DNA of 64,000 bases from Helicobacter enhydrae. Lineage in GTDB: Bacteria; Campylobacterota; Campylobacteria; Campylobacterales; Helicobacteraceae. A program made the translations under genes and the position numbers. A model generated the notes under the pieces. The model did no database searches. It was not told the origin of the DNA and worked only from the letters and a program-made list of their open reading frames with translations. The DNA lies in assembly GCF_001693335.1 (NCBI RefSeq), contig NZ_CP016503.1:682001-746000 (forward strand), given 5' to 3'. Of this stretch, positions 1 through 7,818 are shown piece by piece (position 1 is the stretch's first letter; the number at the start of each line of letters is the position of its first letter).

Positions 1-133
1 TTTTGGATTTGCTTGATCAAAATGCCTGATCGCTTGAGTTTTGGACCTGTTTGATCGTCATCTGTGCGTGGGATAGAGGCTCCATAGCAAAGCGGACTTT
101 GCCATAGAGAAGTAGAAATGGGGGGCAATCGAT

Positions 134-1615
134 CTAGAATCGACAAGCCATACTGACATTGACAAGTTGAAGTTTGCCCCAGCCCTCTTTGGATTGGATG
201 GGGGATTTGCGATTGTCTTTGAAAGTCATCGAATAGGCGGCACCGATGTCAAACAAATCATCAAACATCGAATATCTCGCACCTACGCCCACCATATAGC
301 CGTTTGCGTCTGGGATCCCAAACCCATCGATAGGCACAGGAGTCTCATCATAAGCGATAGAAGCCATCGCACGGAACTTCTGCCCCACTCCATAGGTGAC
401 GCCCAAACGATAGGAGTTGGTATCTTTCCACCCACGACCGATAGCCACAGCGTCATAGTCTGCCCCATCCATCATACTTTTGACTTTTTCTGCCCTCTCT
501 TTGTCTGTTGTGCCCATCTTGTTTGCTTGGCTTCCGCCGATATTGCTAAACACTTGATTGGTGCTGTTGAACTCGAATTTGTCTCCATAGCTCCAGAAAT
601 TTCTCTCATAGACAAACTCGACTAGGAAACTCCCCATTTGCTGTGCGATACCCACTTGAAGCACGGGGGGGACATCGGTGGAGAGCACGAGATCTGCGTC
701 CATATCTGCCGTGATGATTGGGTTTTTGAGACTTCCTGTCCTAGCTTTTGCCTGTAGTTTGCCTTTGAAATCAATATGGGCGGGAGAGCGATATGCTCCT
801 GAAATGATCAAATCCTCAGTCCAAAAATAAATCGGTTTGAGCGTAAAGGCTGCATTCCACCCATAGCCGATTCCTTGAGTTGTCGAGATTTGATCCACTG
901 CGGTGGTGCCTTGACTTGTGACAATCGCCCCTGCGATCTCCATAGATGAGCGATAAGGCACATAGAGTGAGTTTTGGAAGTTGCCCATTCCATAGATAAT
1001 GCGTCCTCCCCCTGCGATAGAGAGCCATTCTGCTAGTTTGAAAGACAACACAGGGTTTGCCTCGACCATCGCGATGAAACTTTTGTCCAAAAACTTACCG
1101 CCCTCTCCGTCCCAGTCAATCGTCATTCCAGAAGGTGCCGTGAGAGCAAAGCCTACATTGAATCCATAAAAAGTAGGGGATTTGTAAAAAATCTCAGGAT
1201 AGACGAAATTTGTCGCATTGGCATATCCGTCAGCTTGTGATGCTCCTTTGGGTGCACTTGGGGCAAATATATCGACGCCCAAACAAGTCAAAGAACCCAA
1301 TAACCAATTCTTTGGCTTACATTTTACCTGCGTCCCTTGATCCCTCCCGATCTCTTTTTTGATCTTGGTGAAATCTGTAGTGAATGCAAACTTTGGGACA
1401 CTCAGCCAAGTGACCGAAACCTCGACTTCGTGCCTGTCTGCGAATTTCCCCATTCCCATATTGGCGGGGTTATACAACGCACTATCCGCACCATTTGCCC
1501 CTGCGACATAGGCAGAGCTGAGGGCGATTGAGTTGAGGCTATGCTCATTGAGTTTGAATCCACTTCCAAACACCAACGACAAAGCACAAAAATATAATGA
1601 TAATTTTTTGATCAT
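134..1615 (-). CDS. FadL/OmpP1-family outer membrane transport protein
   Basis: A 493-residue outer-membrane barrel of the FadL/OmpP1/TodX family, which moves long-chain fatty acids or other hydrophobic compounds across the outer membrane. A signal peptide covers about residues 1-18. It is followed by the family N-terminus GFKLNEHS and the hatch-type segment SALYNPANMG. The protein ends in an aromatic residue (CRF), as expected of a BAM-folded barrel. AAGGAG lies five bases upstream of the ATG. The gene is monocistronic as far as visible; the next sequence upstream is a repeat field. The substrate cannot be read from sequence. The family call is firm. Confidence 0.9.
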   Translation of the reverse strand: MIKKLSLYFCALSLVFGSGFKLNEHSLNSIALSSAYVAGANGADSALYNPANMGMGKFADRHEVEVSVTWLSVPKFAFTTDFTKIKKEIGRDQGTQVKCKPKNWLLGSLTCLGVDIFAPSAPKGASQADGYANATNFVYPEIFYKSPTFYGFNVGFALTAPSGMTIDWDGEGGKFLDKSFIAMVEANPVLSFKLAEWLSIAGGGRIIYGMGNFQNSLYVPYRSSMEIAGAIVTSQGTTAVDQISTTQGIGYGWNAAFTLKPIYFWTEDLIISGAYRSPAHIDFKGKLQAKARTGSLKNPIITADMDADLVLSTDVPPVLQVGIAQQMGSFLVEFVYERNFWSYGDKFEFNSTNQVFSNIGGSQANKMGTTDKERAEKVKSMMDGADYDAVAIGRGWKDTNSYRLGVTYGVGQKFRAMASIAYDETPVPIDGFGIPDANGYMVGVGARYSMFDDLFDIGAAYSMTFKDNRKSPIQSKEGWGKLQLVNVSMACRF

Positions 1616-1862
1616 CCAAACTCCTTAGATTGTAAATAACCAAGAATTATAGCAGGTTATCACTCTCTGCTATTTGAATCTGCAAAATTCATCATCTTTG
1701 GCATTGTGAGGGATTGAAAATGTGGAGGGGGAGTGCATGGTGTGATAAACCTACAAGGAGAGGCAGGAGATAAACTCCACCCAATCTAGCCTCCATTTAT
1801 GGACTTACTTCCTTGTATAGTTTGCTGTGTTGAAGATTAACTAAAACTTTGGCTAGATTGAG

Positions 1863-1868
1863 TATAAT
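1863..1868 (+). promoter_or_regulatory. TATAAT -10 box of the antisense RNA, locus 1
   Basis: A perfect TATAAT reading rightwards sits just beyond the stop codon of the toxin on the other strand. The same box in the same relative place is conserved in loci 2 and 3. Transcription starting about seven bases downstream would run antisense through the whole toxin ORF and leader. Confidence 0.7.
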
Positions 1869-1874
1869 GCCTCT

Positions 1875-2010
1875 TGTTTAAATTTTAATTTTGAGCGATT
1901 AGCTCAAGAAAAGCTTTCGCTAGCTCTGCTAAAGCTAGTAAAAGCCTTATGATGAGAATAAATATATCCATCACCACCACCTCCTTTCACAAGGAAGCGT
2001 CCTTCTCCAA
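1875..2010 (+). ncRNA. Predicted antisense antitoxin RNA, locus 1
   Basis: Inferred from the TATAAT at 1863-1868. The transcript would be complementary to the complete toxin ORF (1885-1971), its Shine-Dalgarno site and the leader hairpins, the arrangement of IsoA opposite AapA in Helicobacter. Start is approximate and the 3' end is a guess at the leader end; no terminator with a T run was seen. Confidence 0.55.
1885..1971 (-). CDS. Type I toxin-like hydrophobic peptide, 28 aa, copy 1
   Basis: A 28-codon ORF starting MDIFILIIRLLLALAEL and ending LIAQN. It is one leucine/isoleucine/alanine-rich amphipathic helix, and close copies occur at 3249-3332 and 28767-28850. AAGGAGG lies eight bases before the ATG but is masked: CTTCCTT pairs with AAGGAGG around a GTGA tetraloop. 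A TATAAT (2021-2026, this strand) drives it. The antisense promoter lies beyond the stop. This is the layout of AapA/IsoA-type type I toxin-antitoxin loci, in which the peptide acts on the inner membrane. The family name is inference from architecture; I see no sequence match to a named toxin. Confidence 0.75.
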   Translation of the reverse strand: MDIFILIIRLLLALAELAKAFLELIAQN

Positions 2011-2020
2011 CACAAATATG

Positions 2021-2026
2021 ATTATA
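2021..2026 (-). promoter_or_regulatory. TATAAT -10 box of toxin mRNA, copy 1
   Basis: TATAAT preceded directly by TTTTG on the minus strand. It is conserved at the same distance from the toxin ATG in all three copies. The start would be near 2014, giving a leader of about 42 bases that contains the mutually exclusive hairpins. Confidence 0.7.
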
Positions 2027-2195
2027 CAAAATCAAAACTTCAAAACCCTCTCTACTTCAAAAAAATCATAGCAACTGCTTCCCAAACCAACCTTGTAGAA
2101 TCCAAAGGATTCTAGAATCGCCAAAAGTGCGGTTTGTAGAACGCTGTTCGCTGCCTCTCTTTTTAATTCTTGCTTTCGCTAAAGCACACTTTTGG

Positions 2196-2410
2196 GATTC
2201 TAGAATCTCTAGGGTTTCCTTTTGGAGTTGGCTTGAGAGGATCTATGCTCTTTGGTATTGTTTGATTTGTTTGCTAGTTTTTGAGATTGGTTTCACAGAA
2301 TCACGCTCTTTGATGATTCTAGAATCTCTAGGGCTTCCTTTTGGAGTTGGCTTGAGAGGCTCTATACCATTTGGTGATTCTTTGGTTATTGAAACTTGGT
2401 TTGAATGAAG
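2196..2410. repeat. Tandem pair of about 119-bp modules with GATTCTAGAATC
   Basis: Two adjacent modules begin at 2196 and 2315. Each starts with the perfect palindrome GATTCTAGAATC and shares a core of roughly 58 bases containing TTTTGGAGTTGGCTTGAGAG. The module recurs in reverse complement near 28470-28535 and in diverged form near 50760-50840. An open frame crosses the stretch but has no supporting ribosome site and is judged spurious. Confidence 0.7.
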
Positions 2411-2511
2411 CACGGATTCTTGGTTTTTCAAATTTGATTAAATCTTACTTTTGAGATTGGTTTCGCAGAAGCACACTTTCTAGTCACCAATTCCTACTTT
2501 GCTTTTTCTAT

Positions 2512-2580
2512 AAGGGGGACAAGGGGGTTTATTGCGAGGCACCCCCCTTATCCCCCTTAAAATCCCCCAAACCCCTGCCC
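2512..2580. repeat. G4 unit B, copy 1: long hairpin with G-quadruplex motif on the minus strand
   Basis: An imperfect inverted repeat pairs AAGGGGGACAAGGGGG (from 2512) with CCCCCCTTATCCCCCTT. The minus strand of 2542-2575 reads as four G runs of 4, 5, 5 and 6 separated by 3, 7 and 4 bases. That fits the standard intramolecular G-quadruplex rule. Copies are at 28276-28309 and 50920-50953. Confidence 0.8.
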
Positions 2581-2854
2581 GCTTTTTGTGTGTTACCCAC
2601 ATTAGTTTGACTTTGTTTTGATTCTTTGAGTTTTAGATTTGTTTTTTTGATTTGATTCTAGTTTCTTAGAATCTTTAGAATCTTTGTGAAAGCATTCTTG
2701 ATTCTTTGGTTTCTTAGAATCTTTAGAATCTTTTTGCAATTTTTTAAAAACTCCAAAAAATATAAAACTCCTCTACTTCAAAAAAGGCAATGCAAACCGC
2801 CTCCCAAACCAACCTTGTAGAACCAAAAAAGATTCCAAGTCAATGTAATCTTGA

Positions 2855-2945
2855 ACGAGCCTTGCTAATGCAATGCTGGGGTTATGGGGGTTGTTAAGGG
2901 GGATAAGGGGAACGCTGCTATAAGTTCCCCTTGCCCCCCTTAAGA
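2855..2945. repeat. G4 unit A, copy 1: G-quadruplex motif plus hairpin
   Basis: Plus-strand 2878-2910 contains runs of 4, 5, 5 and 4 G separated by 4, 7 and 4 bases, a textbook G-quadruplex motif. The last two runs are also the left arm (2896-2913) of an inverted repeat with 2924-2941, so hairpin and quadruplex compete. The flank GAACGAGCCTTGCTAATGC is conserved in all four unit A copies. Confidence 0.8.
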
Positions 2946-3227
2946 GAGATCCTAGGGGATTCTAGAATTGCATAAAGGGTGGTTTGCTCAAAGCAACTCA
3001 AAGAAAGAGAATCCAAGCCAAGCTTGAAAAATTAGAAAATGTGGTTTTGCTAAAGGCAACTTAAAAAAGAAGTATGGGAGAACAAGTAATGCAAAAACTG
3101 CGTAAAAAAATTTACAAGGGGGGAGAGACATTGGGGATCCCCAACTCAACCTAGCCTCCATTTATGGACTTACTTCCTTGTATAGTTTGCTGTGTTGAAG
3201 ATTAACTAAAACTTTGGCTAGATTGAG

Positions 3228-3233
3228 TATAAT
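3228..3233 (+). promoter_or_regulatory. TATAAT -10 box of the antisense RNA, locus 2
   Basis: Same conserved box and context (GATTGAG before it, GCCTCTTG after it) as in locus 1, located just past the toxin stop on the opposite strand. Confidence 0.7.
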
Positions 3234-3239
3234 GCCTCT

Positions 3240-3371
3240 TGGTTTATATTAATGAGCTATTAGCTCAAGGATGGCTCTTGCTAGCTCTAGCAAAGCTAGC
3301 AGAAGCCTTATAAGTTGGAATACTAAACCCATACTTACCACCTCCTTTCACAAGGAAGCGTCCTTCTCCAA
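3240..3371 (+). ncRNA. Predicted antisense antitoxin RNA, locus 2
   Basis: Inferred from the TATAAT at 3228-3233. It would cover the full toxin ORF at 3249-3332 and its masked ribosome site. Both ends are approximate. Confidence 0.55.
3249..3332 (-). CDS. Type I toxin-like hydrophobic peptide, 27 aa, copy 2
   Basis: A 27-residue peptide starting MGLVFQLIRLLLALLEL and ending ELIAH. It is nearly the same as copy 3 (28767-28850) and clearly related to copy 1. The leader, the SD-masking hairpin with GTGA loop, the sense -10 (3382-3387) and the antisense -10 are all conserved. Downstream on its mRNA, ACAAGGAAG (genomic 3173-3181) is exactly complementary to the CTTCCTTGT of the leader. It is inferred to be a membrane-active type I toxin; activity is unproven. 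Confidence 0.75.
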   Translation of the reverse strand: MGLVFQLIRLLLALLELARAILELIAH

Positions 3372-3381
3372 CACAAATATG

Positions 3382-3387
3382 ATTATA
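3382..3387 (-). promoter_or_regulatory. TATAAT -10 box of toxin mRNA, copy 2
   Basis: TATAAT in the same context as in copies 1 and 3 (TTTTG before it, CA after it), about 50 bases upstream of the toxin ATG. Confidence 0.7.
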
Positions 3388-3474
3388 CAAAATCAAAACT
3401 TCAAAAACACACAAACCCTACTAAGTCATCAAAGCAAAGCAAACTACTGACCAAACCAACCTTGTAGAACCCAA

Positions 3475-3590
3475 AAGATTCCAAGTCAATATAATCTTGA
3501 ACGAGCCTTGCTAATGCAATGCTGGGGTTATGGGGGTTGTTAAGGGGGATAAGGGGAACGCTTGCTATAAGTTCCCCTTACCCCCCTTAA
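3475..3590. repeat. G4 unit A, copy 2
   Basis: The plus-strand quadruplex motif is at 3524-3556 with the same run and loop lengths as copy 1. The overlapping inverted repeat pairs 3542-3559 with 3571-3588. It is preceded by the conserved GAACGAGCCTTGCTAATGC flank. The 200 bases that follow, up to the thioredoxin gene, hold short fragments of the same repeat family (CCAAGCCAAGCTT, GATTCTAGAG) and no gene. Confidence 0.8.
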
Positions 3591-3821
3591 GAAAAACTCC
3601 AAGCCAAGCTTGAGAAACTAGAAAATGTGCTTTTGCAAAACCAAACCCCAAAAGAAAGCTTCAAGCCAACTTTAAATCACCCCAAAGCTGTGCTTTTGCC
3701 AAACAAACCCCAAAAAAGAGAATCCAAAAGATTCTAGAGTTGCCAAAGCACACTTTGCAAACGACCCCCCCAACCCCCATTAGCAAGAATGCCAAAGACA
3801 TCGAGCCTTTGTAGAATCAGT

Positions 3822-4142
3822 TTAGATCCCAAAAGCCTGATGGAGCTGATTGACAATCAACTCTTTGCTTTGTGGTTCCACCAACCGCTCTCCAACCTCA
3901 TTGCCGTTTTGATAACAAACCAAAGTAGGAATCGCACGGATATTGAGCGTGGCACTCAAATCCTCCTCACTGCGTGTATCAATCTTGTAAATAGCGACTT
4001 TGCCCTCTAGCTCGACTTGCAAATCTTTCAAAAACGGCTCGATTCGCACGCAATCCTTGCACCAAGCCGACCCCAAAACAATCAGCACATTTCCTTGTTG
4101 GATCACTTCTGCATATTTTGCTTGATCTATTGTTTCTACCAT
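3822..4142 (-). CDS. Thioredoxin-like protein with CKDC active site
   Basis: A 106-residue single thioredoxin fold. The redox motif is W27-C28-K29-D30-C31, which replaces the usual CGPC, and the cis-proline is P72 in RAIPT. No signal peptide is visible, so it should be cytoplasmic. Epsilonproteobacteria commonly have a second small thioredoxin with a CPDC-like site; this resembles that branch, with Lys in place of Pro. Its start codon lies inside the end of the upstream YeiH-family gene (7-base overlap), so the two are co-translated. The fold is sure, the partner unknown. Confidence 0.88.
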   Translation of the reverse strand: MVETIDQAKYAEVIQQGNVLIVLGSAWCKDCVRIEPFLKDLQVELEGKVAIYKIDTRSEEDLSATLNIRAIPTLVCYQNGNEVGERLVEPQSKELIVNQLHQAFGI

Positions 4143-5290
4143 AAGATTCCTTTAAAAAGTGAGATTAAAAAATAACCCCCAAAGATTAGCACAATTGCAA
4201 GAAAAAAAGCCAAACCAAATGCCTTTCCTCCCGCTTGGATGAATTTTTTGAAATCGATTTGCAACCCCAATCCCGCCATTGCAAACACGATGAAAATCCC
4301 ACACAGCTCACGACCCATCGCAGTGATCCAGCCAAAAGTCAAATCCCCCACGATACGCACATCCGCAACACTCGCAAAATAAGTGTTCAAAACAATCACA
4401 CCCAAAAACGCAAAAGCAAACCAAGGGATGTCTATCTTTTTGCGTGATGTCTCCCCAGCCTCTGCTGTAGTTTTTTGGTTTTTGGCAAAAAAATACGCCA
4501 CGATGAGCAAAAATGGCACAAGCATAATCACACGCATCATTTTGATGATGATGGCGATGTTTGCGGCACTTTGGCTAAAGGCACCTTGCGAGAGATCTTT
4601 TGCCATTTCTGTCGCTCCTGCCACATTTGCCACTTCGTGCAATGTCGCCCCCATAAACACGCCCATACCCCCACCATCCAAAGCGGGAAACAGCCCGTTG
4701 GCATAGGCAAAAGGATAGATGAACATAAACAAAAGCCCGAAAATAACAACGGTGCCAACAGCCACAATCCCTTTGAAAGAATCTGATTTGAGCGTGGATT
4801 CCAATGCCAAAACCGCGGCAGCTCCACAGATCGCACTCCCTGCCCCCACAAGCATCGAGGTTTCTCTATCCAGCCCAAAAACCCTTGGACCCACAACGAC
4901 TGCCAAAAGAAAAACGCTTGTGATCACAATCGCTGAAATCAAAATGCCCCAGACCCCCACTCCTGCCAATTCTGTCAGCGTCACATTGAATCCATAGAGG
5001 ATGATCCCAAGCCTCAAGAGCTTTTTGGCACTAAAATGCACGCCAGCCTGCAAAGAATGCTTGTATCTAAAAAACAAAGGGGAGCAAACAGCCCCAATCA
5101 AAATCGCAAAAGCAGTTCCTGCAAGATGCGTGCTATCTTGTATCGCTTTGTTTTTGGCAAGTATCAAAGCAAGTGCCACAATCGCCCCGACAAACAAAAC
5201 TCCCTTGAAATTCGAACGCAACATCGCACCCCAATGACAAAGCCGATCAGCCAATCCACCCTGTTTGATAGAATCATTATGTTTTTTCAT
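4136..5290 (-). CDS. YeiH/UPF0324-family membrane protein
   Basis: A 384-residue polytopic inner-membrane protein with about ten hydrophobic segments, matching the YeiH (UPF0324, PSE) family, sometimes annotated as a putative sulfate or sulfonate exporter. Recognisable parts are the cytoplasmic N-terminus, the conserved GAGSAICGAAAV segment mid-protein and the glycine-rich GATLHEVANVAGA segment. The length is normal. It is first in a two-gene unit with the thioredoxin. The transport substrate has not been settled for the family. Confidence 0.88.
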   Translation of the reverse strand: MKKHNDSIKQGGLADRLCHWGAMLRSNFKGVLFVGAIVALALILAKNKAIQDSTHLAGTAFAILIGAVCSPLFFRYKHSLQAGVHFSAKKLLRLGIILYGFNVTLTELAGVGVWGILISAIVITSVFLLAVVVGPRVFGLDRETSMLVGAGSAICGAAAVLALESTLKSDSFKGIVAVGTVVIFGLLFMFIYPFAYANGLFPALDGGGMGVFMGATLHEVANVAGATEMAKDLSQGAFSQSAANIAIIIKMMRVIMLVPFLLIVAYFFAKNQKTTAEAGETSRKKIDIPWFAFAFLGVIVLNTYFASVADVRIVGDLTFGWITAMGRELCGIFIVFAMAGLGLQIDFKKFIQAGGKAFGLAFFLAIVLIFGGYFLISLFKGILW

Positions 5291-5383
5291 CCATTCTCCA
5301 TAAATCTAAAATAAATTTGAAATCATATTCCTTTTAAATTAAAAAGATATTAAAATGCCTCAAATCAAAATCAAAGGATAAAA

Positions 5384-5689
5384 ATGTCTGTTTTAATGGA
5401 GTTCAATGTTTTCAGCATTGCAGGTGCAGTTTCCAAAAGAAAAGAAGTAGCCAAGCTTCTCAAAAGCCTAAAAGACAAGGGTATTGAGTTTAGCCTCAAT
5501 CCAATGGGAACGATTGTAGAATGTGAAAATATGCAAAAAGCTTTGGAAATCCTAAATTTTGCCACTCAAAATGTAGATGCCCAGAGATTCTATGTCATCG
5601 CCAAGTTTGACTGCTACAATCAACGCAAGGATTTGTTAGCGACTAGAGTTGAGGATACATTAAGGGAGATAGAAAATCTAGATGAGTGA
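5384..5689 (+). CDS. MTH1187/YqgV-family thiamine-binding-like protein
   Basis: A 101-residue cytoplasmic protein of the MTH1187/YqgV (UPF0045) fold. Members bind thiamine or related ligands in tetramers. Diagnostic parts are the pattern around residues 30-45 (IEFSLNPMGTIVEC) and the C-terminal KFDCYNQRKD strand. AAGGA precedes the ATG. It stands alone, convergent with the zinc-ribbon gene, with a perfect dyad between them. The family call is good; the physiological ligand is not known. Confidence 0.75.
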   Translation: MSVLMEFNVFSIAGAVSKRKEVAKLLKSLKDKGIEFSLNPMGTIVECENMQKALEILNFATQNVDAQRFYVIAKFDCYNQRKDLLATRVEDTLREIENLDE

Positions 5690-5691
5690 GC

Positions 5692-5714
5692 TTATGAGAC
5701 TTAAAGTCTCATAA
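5692..5714. terminator. Bidirectional terminator-like dyad
   Basis: A perfect inverted repeat with 11-base arms (TTATGAGACTT) around a single A lies between two convergent genes, directly after one stop codon and before the other. There is no long T run, so efficiency is uncertain. Confidence 0.6.
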
Positions 5715-5718
5715 ATCA

Positions 5719-5976
5719 TTAAGCGTTGAGCAATCCAAGTATTGCTACAGAATAAGGAGTCATCGCTCCACACTTGTGGCACACTGTGTAAGCGACAGGA
5801 ACAAATGGTGCGTTAGAAACCAAGCTCCCATCGATTTTGTTTTGCAACGCCATGTGACCAAACCCCGGAGCGACACCAAATTCAGCACTACCACAAGAGG
5901 CACACTTGAGTTTGCCTGTTTTTTCCTTGATTTTCTCTAGGATGGTTTCTTCTGTGATTGAAATATCTTTTGACAT
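5719..5976 (-). CDS. Small four-cysteine zinc-ribbon protein
   Basis: An 85-residue protein with two CxxC knuckles, C25-C28 (CASC) and C66-C69 (CHKC), spaced as in a zinc ribbon. The N-terminal helix is charged and the tail hydrophobic. AAGGAG lies before the ATG. I do not recognise a named family. It could be a small zinc-binding regulator or RNA-binding protein. It is alone on its strand, next to lpxD. Confidence 0.7.
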   Translation of the reverse strand: MSKDISITEETILEKIKEKTGKLKCASCGSAEFGVAPGFGHMALQNKIDGSLVSNAPFVPVAYTVCHKCGAMTPYSVAILGLLNA

Positions 5977-6009
5977 TTTGTCTCCTTGTTAAATAAAATT
6001 AAACGCAAA

Positions 6010-6978
6010 TTATAATGTCTTTTGTTGGTTTTTTAGTATTTTTTTCAAACCAACATAAAATTTCATCCACTCATCCAAAGGCATTAGCGGATGTCCTCCC
6101 CATTTGGTATTGGGGGGTAGATTTTTGCCCACAGCTCCACGCCCTGCAATCTGCACAAAATCCCCTATATGGATATGCCCACCTGTCCCAGCCTGTCCCC
6201 CCATCACGACATTACGCCCAGTCGTCGTAGAGCCTGCCAACCCCACTTGAGAGACAAGAATGCTATTTTCGCCGATGATACAATTATGACCGATTTGCAC
6301 GAGATTATCGATTTTGCTTCCTTTTTTGATACGCGTTTCTCCAAACACGGCACGATCGATTGTGCAATTTGCCCCAATCTCCACCTCATCTTCAATCACA
6401 ACTTTTCCATTGTGGAAGATTTTAATATGTTTGCCATCTTCTGTATGGGCATAGCCAAAGCCATCACTCCCTATCACACTCCCTGCGTGGATACTCACAT
6501 AATCCCCTATCAGCGTATCTGCATAAATCACTGCATTTGGGAAAATCTGACACCCTTTGCCAATCTCCACTCTATCGCCCACCACAGCCCCTGCCATCAC
6601 GACACTTCCTGCCCCGATTTTGACATTTTTGCCCACATAGGCATTGGGCATCACTTGTGCCCCCTCTCCCAAAACCGCCTCCGCACCCTGATTGGCAAAC
6701 AACTCTTTGGCAAAAAAGCTTGTGAGATAGGCAAAAGCTAGATGTGGATTCTTGACAACAATCCCTTGCATACCTTTTGGCACTTGATTGATGTGCTTTT
6801 GGTGGATTAGCACTGCACTTGCGTGGCTCGTTTGCAAATCTTGCAAATATTTATCTTGATCTAGATACACGATATGATGAGCGCCTGCCTCCTCCATATT
6901 GCTCAAAGCCTCAACTTCAAAATCCCTGTAGCCCTCTGTCCCAATCCCCAGATATTGCAAAATCTCATACAATCTCAT
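6010..6978 (-). CDS. lpxD: UDP-3-O-acylglucosamine N-acyltransferase
   Basis: A 322-residue LpxD, which adds the amide-linked 3-hydroxyacyl chain in lipid A synthesis from acyl-ACP. The N-terminal uridine-binding domain covers residues 1-100. A left-handed beta helix of hexapeptide repeats follows (for example NAYVGK, VEIGAN). The catalytic histidine is H231 in QIGHNC. The C-terminal helix segment HPLMPLDEWMKFYVGLKKI is typical of the family. Length and domain order are normal. It is transcribed divergently from pdxJ with a short shared promoter region. Confidence 0.97.
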   Translation of the reverse strand: MRLYEILQYLGIGTEGYRDFEVEALSNMEEAGAHHIVYLDQDKYLQDLQTSHASAVLIHQKHINQVPKGMQGIVVKNPHLAFAYLTSFFAKELFANQGAEAVLGEGAQVMPNAYVGKNVKIGAGSVVMAGAVVGDRVEIGKGCQIFPNAVIYADTLIGDYVSIHAGSVIGSDGFGYAHTEDGKHIKIFHNGKVVIEDEVEIGANCTIDRAVFGETRIKKGSKIDNLVQIGHNCIIGENSILVSQVGLAGSTTTGRNVVMGGQAGTGGHIHIGDFVQIAGRGAVGKNLPPNTKWGGHPLMPLDEWMKFYVGLKKILKNQQKTL

Positions 6979-7035
6979 TAGTTTTCCTCCACTTGATAAA
7001 CTTAGGCATTATAATACTCAAAAAGGAATACATAA

Positions 7036-7818
7036 ATGAAACTTGGAATCAATATCGACCACATCGCCACCCTCAGAGAAGCACGAAAAATCAATGAACC
7101 TAGTCCATTAGAAGCGATCTTTGTCCTCAAAAACGCAGGGGCTGCACACATCACACTTCATCTGCGTGAAGATAGAAGACATATCCACGATAATGACTTG
7201 CAAGCCATCATCGCCAACAGCCCACTACCCATCAATCTTGAGTGTGCCACCTCTGAGGAAATCATCGCTCTAGCTTGTGAGCTCAAACCCCAACAGGTTA
7301 CACTCGTGCCAGAGAAGCGTCAAGAGGTAACCACAGAGGGCGGACTAAATCTCAAATCCCCCAAACTTCAAGAAACTATCCAAAAACTCCAAGACTCTGG
7401 AATCATCACTTCACTTTTCATCGATCCCAATCTACCCTCCATAGAGCAGTCTTTGGCACTTGGGGTGCGACATATTGAGTTGCACACAGGAGAATGGGCT
7501 AACCTCAACCTAATGGCTTCTAGCAATCTCAAACACACACAGCACAAAATCACCTCGCTTGATTTCCCCTACCCCATTCTTCAAGACAAGATTTGCAATA
7601 CACTCAAGCAGATTCAAGAATGTGCCATTTTGGGAGAGAGAGAGGGGCTAGAAGTGTGTGCAGGGCATGGCTTGAACTACCAAAATGTCAAGCCCATCGC
7701 CCAAATCCCCCAAATCAGAGAACTCAACATCGGACATAGCATCATCGCAAGAGCCATTTTTGTAGGGCTTTTTGAAGCGATTAGAGAAATGCAGAGTATC
7801 ATCAATGAATCAATCTAG
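7036..7818 (+). CDS. pdxJ: Pyridoxine 5'-phosphate synthase
   Basis: A 260-residue PdxJ TIM barrel, which condenses 1-deoxyxylulose 5-phosphate with aminoacetone 3-phosphate to give pyridoxine phosphate. The N-terminal signature GINIDHIATLREAR carries the phosphate and substrate contacts, and LHLREDRRHI carries the catalytic His/Arg loop. The C-terminal GLNYQNV and NIGHSIIARA segments are family motifs. AAGGA precedes the ATG. It overlaps pdxA by 14 bases, so the two enzymes that make the same product are translationally coupled. Confidence 0.97.
   Translation: MKLGINIDHIATLREARKINEPSPLEAIFVLKNAGAAHITLHLREDRRHIHDNDLQAIIANSPLPINLECATSEEIIALACELKPQQVTLVPEKRQEVTTEGGLNLKSPKLQETIQKLQDSGIITSLFIDPNLPSIEQSLALGVRHIELHTGEWANLNLMASSNLKHTQHKITSLDFPYPILQDKICNTLKQIQECAILGEREGLEVCAGHGLNYQNVKPIAQIPQIRELNIGHSIIARAIFVGLFEAIREMQSIINESI

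Larger units (their letters stand above)
1741..3070. repeat. Repeat field R1, left part: inverted counterpart of 27730-28996
   Basis: This stretch holds no conventional gene. It carries, in order, toxin-antitoxin locus 1, a tandem pair of about 119-base modules, G4 unit B and G4 unit A. The same order appears in reverse complement at 27730-28996, with long near-identical blocks such as the toxin leader, both G-rich units and the sequence around GGATTCTAGAAT. A third partial copy in direct orientation lies at 50735-51400. Boundaries were set by eye. No transposase gene or terminal repeats were seen, so this is not called an insertion sequence. Confidence 0.85.

Noticed and set aside
1-133. Minus-strand frame containing LLYGKVRFAMEPLS at the left edge
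   Set aside because: No start codon or ribosome site within view and it closes near the window edge; nothing can be assigned.
2127-2408. 93-codon open frame in R1
   Set aside because: It runs through the tandem modules and palindromes without start signals and is not preserved in R2 or R3.
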